Shown here piece after piece: positions 6,627-12,660 of a stretch of 13,120 bases of DNA. Under the pieces are notes generated by a model, which made no database searches, was not told where the DNA came from, and saw only the letters and a list, made by a program, of their open reading frames with translations. Location of the stretch: assembly GCA_019348335.1 (NCBI GenBank), contig JAHWJR010000018.1:4780-17899 (forward strand), given 5' to 3'. Numbering within the stretch: the stretch's first letter is position 1; the number at the start of each line of letters is the position of its first letter. The position numbers and the translations under genes were made by a program. This DNA is from Actinomycetota bacterium (GTDB lineage: Bacteria > Actinomycetota > Acidimicrobiia > Acidimicrobiales > CADCSY01).

Positions 6627-6881
6627 TCAGCCGGTGTCGGGGATGGCGGTGCCCTCGGCGTCGAACCCGGGTGTGCCCATGTCGACCTCCGAGCCCAGGC
6701 GCAGATGCGTCGCCCGGCCGGCGCCGTCGAGGTCGAAGACCACTCGTTGCCCCTGGCGGAGCATGCGGAACAACGAACCCACGAGCGCGTTCCCAGCCAG
6801 GTCGTACTCGGACAGGTCGGTGTCGGCGACCAACGTGCCCTGGCCGCTGCCCGGGTCGTAGGACTTGATCACTCCTTGCAC
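6627..6881 (-). CDS. Degenerate cold-shock-domain protein
   Basis: An 84-residue protein with a cold-shock-domain-like (OB-fold) outline. The start 'MQGVIKSYDPGSGQGTLV' mirrors the usual 'GxVKxFDxxxGxGxI', and 'LRQGQRVVFDLD' (41–52) matches the conserved 'L.EGQ.V.F' segment. The nucleic-acid-binding motifs are degraded. RNP1 (usually KGFGFI) reads 'SGQGTL' (12–17), without aromatic residues. RNP2 (usually VFVHF) is replaced around 'SEYDLAG' (24–30). About 15 extra residues follow the fold. GTG 6881 is chosen because AGGGAGG lies 5 nt before it; the open frame runs further upstream but overlaps rpmB. It lies 22 bp downstream of rpmB, so it is probably cotranscribed. Function is unknown; a classic RNA chaperone role is doubtful. 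Confidence 0.72.
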   Translation of the reverse strand: MQGVIKSYDPGSGQGTLVADTDLSEYDLAGNALVGSLFRMLRQGQRVVFDLDGAGRATHLRLGSEVDMGTPGFDAEGTAIPDTG

Positions 6882-6886
6882 GCCGG

Positions 6887-6893
6887 CCTCCCT
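6887..6893 (-). promoter_or_regulatory. Ribosome binding site of the cold-shock-like gene
   Basis: AGGGAGG on the minus strand, 5 nt before GTG 6881. It decides the start against GTG 6872 and the longer upstream frame. Confidence 0.7.
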
Positions 6894-6903
6894 GGTGGGT
6901 CGA

Positions 6904-7110
6904 TCAGGTGCGGGCCGGTCGGGGCCGCTTGACCACGCGCCCGGCCTTGATGCACGAGGTGCACACCGAGAGGCGCTTGGGGGCCCCGTCGACCACGGCT
7001 CGCACCCGCTGGACGTTGGGGTTCCAGCGCCGCTTGGTGCGCCGGTGCGAGTGGCTGACACTCATGCCGAAGGAAGGCCGCTTGCCGCACACGTCACACA
7101 CCGATGCCAT
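6904..7110 (-). CDS. rpmB: 50S ribosomal protein L28 (zinc-binding form)
   Basis: A 68-residue L28 protein of the large ribosomal subunit. It begins 'MASVCDVCGKRPSFGMSVSH', followed by the basic 'RRTKRRWNPN' segment typical of L28. Two CxxC pairs, C5/C8 and C50/C53, form a zinc ribbon, so this is the 'C+' version. Many actinobacteria also keep a cysteine-free copy elsewhere, used under zinc starvation. The start at ATG 7110 has a TAGCAT box 7 nt before it and no Shine-Dalgarno, suggesting a leaderless mRNA. It is divergent from the FakA-type gene, as rpmB and DAK2/recG genes commonly are in actinobacteria, and is followed by the cold-shock-like gene after 22 bp. Confidence 0.96.
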   Translation of the reverse strand: MASVCDVCGKRPSFGMSVSHSHRRTKRRWNPNVQRVRAVVDGAPKRLSVCTSCIKAGRVVKRPRPART

Positions 7111-7117
7111 GGCGGCG

Positions 7118-7123
7118 ATGCTA
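7118..7123 (-). promoter_or_regulatory. -10 box (leaderless type) for rpmB
   Basis: TAGCAT on the minus strand, 7 nt before ATG 7110, with no Shine-Dalgarno between. It faces away from the fakA box 30 bp to the right. Confidence 0.6.
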
Positions 7124-7153
7124 CCAGCGTCGTTCCGCGGGGCCCGCCCGGAG

Positions 7154-7159
7154 TAGCAT
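7154..7159 (+). promoter_or_regulatory. -10 box (leaderless type) for the FakA-type gene
   Basis: TAGCAT, 8 nt before ATG 7168. It has the same hexamer as the divergent rpmB box. The nearest GGAG is 14 nt from the ATG, too far for a normal ribosome binding site. Confidence 0.6.
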
Positions 7160-7167
7160 CGCCGGGC

Positions 7168-8814
7168 ATGGCACCCCTGGAACGCTTGGGGGCGGACGAC
7201 CTCCGCGCCGTGGTGCAGGCGTACCGGGACGCCCTCCGGTCGCACCAGGAGGCGATCAACCGGCTCAACGTCTACCCCGTGCCCGACGGTGACACCGGCA
7301 CCAACATGGCGCTCACCGTGGAGTCGGTGCTGGCCGAGCTCGAAGGGGCCGAGACCGACATGGCCTCGGTGTGCAAGGCGGTGGCCCACGGCGCCCTGAT
7401 GGGGGCCCGGGGCAACTCGGGGGTGATCCTGTCCCAGATCCTGCGGGGCCTGACGACGGTGTTCTCGGGCGCCGGCGCCGACGGCGTCGACGGGCCGACC
7501 TTCGCGTGGGGCCTGGCCACCGCCGCCGAGGGCGCCTACAAGGCCGTCGGCCGGCCCGTGGAGGGCACCATCCTGACCGTCGTGCGAGAGGCCGCCGAGG
7601 CGGCCGGGTCGCTCGAGGCTGACGAGCCCCCGCTGGTCGAGGTGCTCGAGGTCGCCCTGACCCGGGGCGGCGCCGCCCTGGAGCGCACCCCGGAGCTGCT
7701 CGACGTCCTCCGCCAGGCGGGCGTCGTCGACGCCGGGGGCGCCGGCTTCCTGCTCCTGCTCGACGCCGCACTGTGCGTGGTCGCCGGACGCCCGCTGCCT
7801 GCACCCGACGTCGACGCCGGGGCGGTGGCCCCGGTGGAGCGCCGGCCCGAGCCCGGCGCCGAGGCCGGGTCCGACCTGCGCTACGAGGTCATGCACCTCC
7901 TCGAAGCGCCCGACGACACCATCCCCGCGCTGCGTGAGGCGTGGGCGGGCATCGGCGACTCCGTCGCCATCGTGGGCGGTGACGGCCTGTGGAACTGCCA
8001 CGTGCACACCGACGACGTGGGCGCGGCCATCGAGGCGGCCATCGACTGCGGCCGGCCGCGGCAGATCCGGGTGACCGACCTCAGCGAGCAGGTGGAGGAG
8101 GAGCGGTGGGTGCGCGAGGGGTCGGCCCCGCCCCGGGCGCAAGACGCTCCGCCCCCGCCCACCACGGCCGTCGTCGCTGTGGCCAACGGTGACGGTCTGC
8201 GCCAGCTCTTCGAGTCCCTCGGAGTCGGCGCGGTGGTGGCCGGTGGCCAGTCGATGAACCCGTCCACGGCGTCGCTGGCCGACGCGGTGGAGCAGCTGGG
8301 GTCCGGGTCGGTGATCATCCTGCCCAACAACGGCAACATCGTCGCCGTGGCCGAGCAGGTCGACGGGGTGAGCGCCAAGGACGTGCGGGTGGTGCCCACC
8401 CGGGCCGCGGTGCAGGGCATGGCCGCCCTGCTCGCGTACGACCCGGCAGCCGGCGTGGACGACAACGCCCGGGCCATGGCCGCCGCCGCCGAGGGCGTGG
8501 TGGCCGGCGAGGTGACCCGGGCCGTGCGCGACTCGGTGTGTGATGCCGGGCCCATCCGCGAGGGCGACTGGCTGGGCATCGCCGGCGGCGGTGTCAAGGT
8601 GGTCGACGACACCCTGGTGGGGGCGACCGTGGCCCTGCTCGATGCCCTGGTGGGCCCCGATCACGAGATCGTCACCTTGATCGTGGGTGAGGGCGCCGGC
8701 GCCGACGACACCGCCGGTGTCACCGAGTGGCTGGGCGCGCAGCGGCCCGACGTCGAGGTCGAGGTCCACCAGGGCGGCCAGCCGCTGTACCCGTACCTCC
8801 TCGGGATCGAGTGA
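7168..8814 (+). CDS. fakA: DAK2-domain fatty acid kinase subunit, FakA type (YloV-like)
   Basis: A 548-residue protein, the same length as Staphylococcus FakA, the ATP-binding subunit that phosphorylates fatty acids presented by FakB (DegV family). The N-terminal DhaL/DAK2 nucleotide domain has the Mg-binding loop 'NVYPVPDGDTGTNM' (34–47) and 'GARGNSGVILSQ' (79–90). The middle domain carries 'CHVHT' (277–281) with H278 and H280. The C-terminal domain, from about 330, has 'IILPNNGNI' and ends 'GGQPLYPYLLGIE'. The third zinc ligand, a Cys in FakA ('YCTE'), is not present here: the segment reads 'LRYEVM', with Arg or Tyr in its place. I recall the same change in actinobacterial homologues. No FakB is in the window, so fatty acid kinase activity is inferred from family. 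It starts at ATG 7168 behind a leaderless-type box and overlaps recG by GTGA. Confidence 0.88.
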   Translation: MAPLERLGADDLRAVVQAYRDALRSHQEAINRLNVYPVPDGDTGTNMALTVESVLAELEGAETDMASVCKAVAHGALMGARGNSGVILSQILRGLTTVFSGAGADGVDGPTFAWGLATAAEGAYKAVGRPVEGTILTVVREAAEAAGSLEADEPPLVEVLEVALTRGGAALERTPELLDVLRQAGVVDAGGAGFLLLLDAALCVVAGRPLPAPDVDAGAVAPVERRPEPGAEAGSDLRYEVMHLLEAPDDTIPALREAWAGIGDSVAIVGGDGLWNCHVHTDDVGAAIEAAIDCGRPRQIRVTDLSEQVEEERWVREGSAPPRAQDAPPPPTTAVVAVANGDGLRQLFESLGVGAVVAGGQSMNPSTASLADAVEQLGSGSVIILPNNGNIVAVAEQVDGVSAKDVRVVPTRAAVQGMAALLAYDPAAGVDDNARAMAAAAEGVVAGEVTRAVRDSVCDAGPIREGDWLGIAGGGVKVVDDTLVGATVALLDALVGPDHEIVTLIVGEGAGADDTAGVTEWLGAQRPDVEVEVHQGGQPLYPYLLGIE

Positions 8815-11009
8815 GCGAACCCTCGCCACCCTCGCCGGCGCCGGCAGCGCAGCGGCACGACATCGGCAGACCAACGGGGCGGCGGCTCGGGCAGCTGGCC
8901 GCCATCGCGGTGACCGAGCTGGCCGGCGTGGGGGCCAAGAAGGCCCAGGGCCTCGCCGCGGTGGGGATCACCACCGTCCTCGACCTGCTCATGCACTACC
9001 CCCGCCGGTACGTCGACCGCACCAACCAGGCCCGCATCGCCGACCTGGCCCTCGGAGAGGAGGCCATGGTCCTGGGGCGGGTGCGCCGGGCACACGCCCG
9101 GCGGACCCGCAACGGCCGCAGCCTGGTGGAGATCGACGTCACCGACGGGTCCGGGTACCTGCGGTGCACCTTCTTCAACCAGGCGTGGCGGGCCAACCAG
9201 CTCAAGGTGGGCGCCTCGGCGGTGTTCTTCGGCAAGTTGGAGGAGTTCCGGGGCCGGCGGCAGATGACCAACCCGGTCGTCGACCTGGTGGGTGACCGCA
9301 CCGGTCGCATCGTGCCCATCTACCCGCAGTCGGAGAAGGCGGGACTGAGCACCTGGGAGCTCGGCGACTGGGTCGAGGAGGCGCTGGCCCGGGCGGGGGA
9401 GTTCCTCGACCCGGTTCCCCCCGACGTGCTGGCCCGCTTCGGCCTCACCGACCGCACCGCCGCCCTTCGGGGCATCCACCTCCCGCACTCGGCGGACGAC
9501 CATCGCACCGCCCGGCGCCGGCTGGTGTTCGACGAGCTGCTCCGGATCCAGCTCGTGCTCGTCCGGCGCAAGCGCCAGCTGGAGACCGCCGCCGTCGGGG
9601 TCGCCCACGACGCCGGGGGCGACCTCGTGGGCCGGTTCCACCAGCGCCTGCCGTTCCCCCTGACCGGCGCCCAGCGGCGGGCCATCGACGAGATCGCCGC
9701 CGACCTGGCCTCCCCGGTGCCGATGCACCGCCTGCTGCAGGGCGACGTCGGTTCGGGCAAGACCGTCACCGCCCTCAGCGCCCTCCTCGTCGCCGTCCAG
9801 GGCGGTCACCAGGGCGCGTTCATGGCACCGACCGAGGTGCTGGCCGAGCAGCACCACCTGGGCCTGCGCAGCATGCTCGACGGACTGACCCTGCCCGCCG
9901 AGGGCGACAACCTCTTCGGCGAGCGCCCCGTCCGGGTGGAGCTGTTGACCTCCCGTACCCCTCCGGCCGAGCGCGCCCGGGTGGCCGCCGCCCTGGAGGC
10001 GGGCGACATCGACCTGGTCGTCGGCACCCACGCCCTCATCCAGGAGCACGTGTCGTTCCGCTCGCTCGGGGTGGCGGTGATCGACGAGCAGCACCGCTTC
10101 GGGGTCGAGCAGCGGGCGGCGCTGCGAGGAAAGGGCCGTGCGGTCCCCGACGTCCTGGTGATGACGGCCACGCCCATCCCCCGCACCGCGGCCATGACCG
10201 TCTACGGCGACCTGGACGTGAGCGTGCTCGACGAGCTGCCCCCGGGGCGCACGCCGATCGCCACCCGTTGGGCCCGGGGCGAGCTGGAGGAGGGCCAGGC
10301 GTGGGCACGGGTGCGGGAGGAGGTCGGCGCCGGTCACCAGGCCTACGTGGTGTGCCCGTTGATCGAGGAGTCCGACAAGCTCGAGGTGCGCTCGGCCCAG
10401 GAGACCTACGACCGCCTGCGCGAGGGGGAGCTCGCCGGGCTGCGCCTGGGCCTGCTGCACGGGCGCATCGGCGCTCGTGACAAGGAAGTGGTCATGGAGG
10501 CCTTCCGGGCCGGCACCCTCGACGTGCTGGTCGCCACCACCGTCATCGAGGTGGGTGTCGACGTCCCCAACGCCACGGTCATGGTCGTGATCGACGCCGA
10601 CCGCTTCGGGTTGGCCCAGCTGCACCAGCTGCGGGGCCGGGTGGGCCGGGGCGCGGCCGCGTCGTGGTGCTTCCTGCTCGGCGAGGGCACCACCGCCGAG
10701 TCCGAGGCCCGGCTGTCGGCCCTGGAGCGCACGACCGACGGCTTCGAGCTGGCCGAGGTCGACCTCGAGCTCCGCGGCGAGGGGACGATCATGGGCGCCC
10801 ACCAGAAGGGCCGGAGCGACCTTCGCCTGGCATCGTTGCGGCGGGACAAGGAGTGGGTCGGGCGGGCGCGCGACATCGCCTTCGACCTGGTCTCGACCAC
10901 GGGGAGCCTCGACGCCCACCCCTCGCTGGCCGAGGAGCTGGACCTGCTCCTCGGTCCCGACGGCGACGACGCCGGCGACGACCCCACGGAGTACCTGTTC
11001 AAGAGCTGA
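8811..11009 (+). CDS. recG: ATP-dependent DNA helicase RecG
   Basis: A 732-residue RecG, the superfamily 2 helicase that reverses stalled replication forks and processes branched DNA. An N-terminal helical region ('TELAGVGAKKAQGL') leads into the OB-fold wedge domain at about 95–190. Helicase motifs follow: Walker A 'GDVGSGKT' (311–318), Walker B 'DEQH' (425–428, the RecG form), motif III 'MTATPIPRT' (451–459) and motif VI 'QLRGRVGRG' (606–614). The C-terminal TRG region follows. It is slightly longer than E. coli RecG (693), mostly through a Pro/Ala-rich N-terminus. The start is GTG 8811 within the fakA stop; the frame extends further upstream but would overlap fakA deeply. rsmD follows after 39 bp with its own likely promoter. 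Confidence 0.96.
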   Translation: MSEPSPPSPAPAAQRHDIGRPTGRRLGQLAAIAVTELAGVGAKKAQGLAAVGITTVLDLLMHYPRRYVDRTNQARIADLALGEEAMVLGRVRRAHARRTRNGRSLVEIDVTDGSGYLRCTFFNQAWRANQLKVGASAVFFGKLEEFRGRRQMTNPVVDLVGDRTGRIVPIYPQSEKAGLSTWELGDWVEEALARAGEFLDPVPPDVLARFGLTDRTAALRGIHLPHSADDHRTARRRLVFDELLRIQLVLVRRKRQLETAAVGVAHDAGGDLVGRFHQRLPFPLTGAQRRAIDEIAADLASPVPMHRLLQGDVGSGKTVTALSALLVAVQGGHQGAFMAPTEVLAEQHHLGLRSMLDGLTLPAEGDNLFGERPVRVELLTSRTPPAERARVAAALEAGDIDLVVGTHALIQEHVSFRSLGVAVIDEQHRFGVEQRAALRGKGRAVPDVLVMTATPIPRTAAMTVYGDLDVSVLDELPPGRTPIATRWARGELEEGQAWARVREEVGAGHQAYVVCPLIEESDKLEVRSAQETYDRLREGELAGLRLGLLHGRIGARDKEVVMEAFRAGTLDVLVATTVIEVGVDVPNATVMVVIDADRFGLAQLHQLRGRVGRGAAASWCFLLGEGTTAESEARLSALERTTDGFELAEVDLELRGEGTIMGAHQKGRSDLRLASLRRDKEWVGRARDIAFDLVSTTGSLDAHPSLAEELDLLLGPDGDDAGDDPTEYLFKS

Positions 11010-11035
11010 CCGGAGTGGCCCGCCTCGACGGCGCG

Positions 11036-11041
11036 TAGGGT
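11036..11041 (+). promoter_or_regulatory. -10 box (leaderless type) for rsmD
   Basis: TAGGGT, 7 nt before GTG 11049, in the 39-bp gap after recG. The AGGG within it could instead act as a weak ribosome binding site 8 nt from the start, so the promoter reading is less secure here. Confidence 0.4.
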
Positions 11042-11048
11042 CGCAACC

Positions 11049-11573
11049 GTGCGGGTGGTGGCGGGCAGGGCCCGGGGCCGGCGCCTGGTCAGCCCCCGGG
11101 GTCGTACGGTGCGCCCGACCAGCGACCGGGTGCGGGAGGCGACGTTCAACGCCTTGAGCAGCCTGGACGCGCTGGAGGACGCCTCGGTGCTCGACCTGTT
11201 CGCCGGTTCTGGTGCGCTCGGCATCGAGGCGCTCTCCCGGGGCGCGGCCGCCGCCACCTTCGTCGACCACGACCCGGCGGCCCTGGCCGCCGTGCGGGCC
11301 AACCTGGCCACGACCGGCCTGGCTCCCGCCGCCACCGTCGTGTGCTCCGAGGCTTCCCGGTTCGTCGCCTCCGGTCCCGGGCGATTCGACGTGGCCCTGC
11401 TCGATCCGCCGTACGACTTCGACGGCTCCTCGTGGTCGGGCCTTCTCGACCTCGTCGACGCCGGTCTGGCCGTGCTGGAGTCCGACCGGGAGATTGATCC
11501 CGGGGAGCGCTGGGAACCGGTCCGGGTCAAGCGCTACGGGGCTACCGTGGTGACCCTCGTCCGGCTTCGGTGA
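11049..11573 (+). CDS. rsmD: 16S rRNA (guanine-966 N2) methyltransferase RsmD
   Basis: A 174-residue SAM-dependent methyltransferase that modifies G966 of 16S rRNA in the assembling 30S subunit. The N-terminus 'MRVVAGRARGRRLVSPRG' is the RsmD signature. It is followed by 'RPTSDRVREATFNAL', the SAM-binding motif I 'DLFAGSGALGIEALSRGA' (49–66), an acidic 'VDHD' (72–75) that would hold the SAM ribose, and the catalytic 'DPPY' (119–122). The length is close to the usual 180–200. The start is GTG 11049. The stop overlaps a possible GTG of coaD, but the better coaD start lies 14 bp downstream. The rsmD–coaD pairing is widespread in bacteria and supports both calls. Confidence 0.95.
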   Translation: MRVVAGRARGRRLVSPRGRTVRPTSDRVREATFNALSSLDALEDASVLDLFAGSGALGIEALSRGAAAATFVDHDPAALAAVRANLATTGLAPAATVVCSEASRFVASGPGRFDVALLDPPYDFDGSSWSGLLDLVDAGLAVLESDREIDPGERWEPVRVKRYGATVVTLVRLR

Positions 11574-11575
11574 GC

Positions 11576-11580
11576 GGAGG
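11576..11580 (+). promoter_or_regulatory. Ribosome binding site of coaD
   Basis: GGAGG, 7 nt before TTG 11588. It favours the TTG over GTG 11570, which overlaps the rsmD stop. Confidence 0.7.
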
Positions 11581-11587
11581 CAACCTC

Positions 11588-12067
11588 TTGGCCAAAGTGC
11601 TGTACCCGGGGTCGTTCGACCCGTTCCACAACGGACACCTGGAGCTCGTCGAGACGGTCGCCGACCTGTTCGACGAGGTGGTGGTGGCGGCGTGGCACAG
11701 CCCTCAGAAGGGCGAGCCCCTGCTCGCCCTTCCCGAGCGGATCGACGTGATCGCCGAGTCGGTGGCCGGCATCGACAACGTCGAGGTGACCAGCTTCTCC
11801 ACCCTCGTCGTGGAGCTGGCGACCGCCGTGGGTGCCCACATGATCATCCGGGGCCTGCGGGCGCCTTCGGACTTCGAGAGCGAGATGGCCCAGGCCCAGA
11901 TGAACCTCGCCATCTCGGGGGTGCACACCCTGTTCGTGCCGTCGGCCTCGGCCAACTCCTACATCGCCTCCAAGTACATCCGCGAGATCGTCCGGCTGGG
12001 TGGCGACGTGGGCACCATGGTGCCCGAGGCGGTGGCCAAGCGGCTCCACGAGAAGTACCGAACATGA
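11588..12067 (+). CDS. coaD: Phosphopantetheine adenylyltransferase
   Basis: A 159-residue PPAT, which joins 4'-phosphopantetheine and ATP to make dephospho-CoA, the fourth step of CoA synthesis. The nucleotidyltransferase motif 'YPGSFDPFHNGH' (6–17) supplies the HxGH histidines. 'IIRGLRAPSDFESEM' carries R88 and R91, matching E. coli numbering. The C-terminal 'IREIVRLGGDVG' is also conserved. The usual 'SSS' phosphate-binding stretch before it is altered to 'IASK' (126–129). I chose TTG 11588, with GGAGG 7 nt before it, because it gives the normal CoaD length; GTG 11570 would add six residues. The stop overlaps an ATG (12064), but the next gene really begins at 12082 behind a strong ribosome binding site. 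Confidence 0.94.
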   Translation: MAKVLYPGSFDPFHNGHLELVETVADLFDEVVVAAWHSPQKGEPLLALPERIDVIAESVAGIDNVEVTSFSTLVVELATAVGAHMIIRGLRAPSDFESEMAQAQMNLAISGVHTLFVPSASANSYIASKYIREIVRLGGDVGTMVPEAVAKRLHEKYRT

Positions 12068-12068
12068 G

Positions 12069-12074
12069 AGGAGG
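12069..12074 (+). promoter_or_regulatory. Ribosome binding site of the SepIVA-like gene
   Basis: AGGAGG, a consensus Shine-Dalgarno, 7 nt before ATG 12082. It rules out ATG 12064 and the much longer open frame that runs back to 11692 through coaD. Confidence 0.85.
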
Positions 12075-12081
12075 CGAGCCG

Positions 12082-12660
12082 ATGGGCACCGCCGAGCAGG
12101 AGTACGCCCCGTCCAGCGGAGCGGCAGCCGAGGTCGAGACCCTGCTGCGGCGGGTGGCCGACCTGGTCGGCAACGCCCGCCAGATGCCGCTGTCCACGTC
12201 GGTGATGATCAACCGCGACGAGGTGCTGGAGCTGGTGGAGGAGGCGGTCAACCGCCTGCCGGAGGAGCTGCGGGCGGCGCGGTGGCTGCTGCGCGAGCGC
12301 CAGGAGTTCCTCACCAAGGTGCAGCGAGAGGGCGACGACATCCTCGAGGCCGCCCGGGTGCGCGCCGAGCGGATGGTGCAGCGCACCGAGGTCGTGCGCG
12401 AGGCCCAGGCCGCGGCCCGGCGCACGGTGGAGGAGGCGGAGGTCCAGGCCCGGCGCCTGCGCCACCAGGCCGAGGACTTCTGCGACCAGAAGCTGGCCCA
12501 GTTCGAGATCGTCCTCGACCGCACGGTGAAGACCGTCCAGGCGGGCCGGGCCCGGCTCCAGGTCGCCCTGCCCGAGGAGGACGTGGACGAGGACGAGGAG
12601 GCGTTCCTCGAAGGAGACGGCGAGGAGGTCGAGGGCTTCTACGACCAGGACTCCGGCTGA
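12082..12660 (+). CDS. SepIVA-like DivIVA-type coiled-coil protein
   Basis: A 192-residue protein, almost entirely alpha-helical and charged. A short N-terminal segment is followed by a long coiled coil at about 47–160, rich in Glu, Arg and Ala with heptad spacing ('ARVRAERMVQRTEVVREAQ'). It ends in a strongly acidic tail at 164–192 ('EEDVDEDEEAFLEGDGEE'). There is no membrane helix. The sequence resembles DivIVA-domain and ATP-synthase-b-like coiled coils. Its position directly before yceD/DUF177 matches mycobacterial Rv2927c–Rv2926c, where Rv2927c (SepIVA) is a septum factor. I infer a septation or envelope-growth role from this context, since coiled coils are poor evidence alone. The A of its TGA stop is shared with the ATG of yceD. 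Confidence 0.75.
   Translation: MGTAEQEYAPSSGAAAEVETLLRRVADLVGNARQMPLSTSVMINRDEVLELVEEAVNRLPEELRAARWLLRERQEFLTKVQREGDDILEAARVRAERMVQRTEVVREAQAAARRTVEEAEVQARRLRHQAEDFCDQKLAQFEIVLDRTVKTVQAGRARLQVALPEEDVDEDEEAFLEGDGEEVEGFYDQDSG

Noticed and set aside
6882..7061. A 60-codon extension of the cold-shock-like protein into rpmB
   Set aside because: The extension is Pro/Ser/Arg-rich shadow sequence of rpmB, and AGGGAGG sits 5 nt before GTG 6881.
7137..7147. A GCGGG/CCCGC palindrome between the divergent rpmB and fakA promoters
   Set aside because: It has short pure-GC arms and a one-base loop, expected by chance. It is far weaker than the 1771–1791 palindrome.
6865..7167. A 101-codon extension of the FakA-type protein
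   Set aside because: It runs antisense through rpmB and the promoter gap. The protein from ATG 7168 already has the full family length.
6904..8874. A 656-codon minus-strand open frame that ends in rpmB
   Set aside because: Only the last 68 codons are L28. The rest is antisense to the FakA-type gene, and ATG 7110 has its own -10 box.
8661..11270. An 869-codon open frame on the minus strand opposite recG and rsmD
   Set aside because: It is antisense to a complete RecG with all helicase motifs. High GC leaves opposite frames open. Its translation is low-complexity (His/Gly/Arg/Gln-rich) with no recognisable domain.
11692..12081. An N-terminal extension of 130 codons for the SepIVA-like protein
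   Set aside because: It lies inside coaD in another frame. A consensus AGGAGG precedes ATG 12082.
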